Below are positions 5,196-5,659 of a DNA stretch of 5,659 bases, piece after piece (positions within the stretch are counted from its first letter, which is position 1; each line of letters begins with the position of its first letter). The DNA comes from an uncultured Clostridiaceae bacterium (GTDB lineage Bacteria > Bacillota > Clostridia > Lachnospirales > Lachnospiraceae). Made by a program: the position numbers and the translations under genes. Under the pieces are notes generated by a model. That model made no database searches and was not told where the DNA came from. It was given only the letters and a program-made list of their open reading frames with translations. Location of the stretch: assembly GCA_949948825.1 (NCBI GenBank), contig CATLIJ010000184.1:1-5659 (forward strand), read 5' to 3'.

Positions 5196-5659
5196 TTACA
5201 GCTTTTCCGGCTCCTCATATTCCTCGCCAAAGGTCTCCACTGTCACCTGCTTCATCCGCTGGTCCTGGAGAGGACGGTCGCTGTAATCCACCCGTGTCCC
5301 GGCAATCCGGTCTACCACCTCCATGCCCTCTGTCACCCGTCCAAAGGCAGCATAGCCCCCATCCAGGTCCGGAATGTCTGCATGCATGATAAAAAACTGA
5401 GAGCCTGCAGAATCCGGCACACTGGTACGCGCCATGGAAACCACGCCTCTTGTGTGCTTTAAATCATTAATAAACCCATTTTGAGGAAATTCCCCTGGAA
5501 TGCAGTAACCCGGGCCTCCCATTCCGGTCCCCTGGGGACATCCCCCCTGTATCATAAATCCTTCGATTACCCGGTGAAAAATCAGGCCATTATAATATCC
5601 TTCCTTCACCAAACTGATAAAATTCCTTACTGTATTAGGAGCCACATCCGGATACAGCT
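5196..5659 (-). CDS. Cyclophilin-type peptidyl-prolyl cis-trans isomerase (5' end cut off by window edge)
   Basis: This enzyme catalyses cis-trans isomerisation of X-Pro bonds during protein folding. The fragment holds 153 whole codons, beginning LYPDVAPNTVRNF at the edge, a point near residue 20-60 in homologues; the real start lies outside. The GTG at 5645 is an internal valine, not a start. Cyclophilin motifs are intact: FHRVIEGFMIQGG with the catalytic arginine, GSQFFIMHADIPDLDGGYAAFGRV with the hydrophobic pocket phenylalanines, and GMEVVDRI. The position of human cyclophilin A Trp121 is not Trp here (DIPDLDGG), typical of bacterial PpiB and usually linked to weaker cyclosporin binding. 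Cytoplasmic or lipoprotein location cannot be judged without the N-terminus. The C-terminal tail is acidic (GEEYEEPEKL). It probably shares a transcript with the acetyltransferase 23 nt downstream; the gene is ppiB-like. Confidence 0.95.
   Translation of the reverse strand, partial: LYPDVAPNTVRNFISLVKEGYYNGLIFHRVIEGFMIQGGCPQGTGMGGPGYCIPGEFPQNGFINDLKHTRGVVSMARTSVPDSAGSQFFIMHADIPDLDGGYAAFGRVTEGMEVVDRIAGTRVDYSDRPLQDQRMKQVTVETFGEEYEEPEKL

Noticed and set aside
5643..5645. GTG as a start codon of the cyclophilin
   Set aside because: The frame continues upstream to the window edge as LYPD, matching the conserved cyclophilin sequence before it, so this is an internal valine.

Overview
This window most likely comes from a Gram-positive member of the Clostridia, probably family Lachnospiraceae. 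The reasons are a mid-range base composition, strong AAGGAGG-type ribosome binding sites, sigma-A-like promoters with 17-nt spacers, an S10-type ribosomal protein operon, and a secreted protein made of choline/cell-wall-binding repeats of the kind common in gut Clostridia. The assignment is inferred from gene content and style; no rRNA is present to prove it. No mobile element, CRISPR array, tRNA or rRNA gene was seen.

Layout, left to right. Positions 1-1170 hold the start of the S10 ribosomal protein operon, read leftward: an UP element and strong promoter (about 1141-1188), a structured leader of about 230 nt (903-1134), rpsJ (585-902) and the first 178 codons of rplC (1-534, cut by the window edge). 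A 16-bp terminator hairpin (1194-1231) separates this operon from the next leftward gene, a secreted protein of cell-wall-binding repeats (1283-2662) with its own promoter (2736-2764).

A divergent, rightward transcription unit begins at a near-consensus promoter (2841-2869). It encodes a class I SAM-dependent methyltransferase of the RlmI-like (COG1092-type) group (2934-3794) and, 18 nt later, a membrane-anchored protein of unknown function (3813-4529). The promoter's -10 box overlaps the first ATG of the open frame, so translation of the methyltransferase should start at the later ATG at 2934. A 10-bp perfect hairpin in the short leader would mask its ribosome binding site, and a competing hairpin would free it.

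From the right edge a third leftward unit enters: the end of a cyclophilin-type peptidyl-prolyl isomerase (5196-5659, cut by the edge) and a two-domain GNAT acetyltransferase (4471-5172). The acetyltransferase gene runs 59 bp into the 3' end of the convergent membrane-protein gene.

The four units look like separate jobs (ribosome synthesis; cell surface; RNA modification plus a membrane protein; protein folding plus acetylation) rather than one pathway. I found no convincing new multi-gene system. The most interesting signals are RNA-level: the S10-operon leader, the possible RBS switch before the methyltransferase, and the convergent coding overlap.
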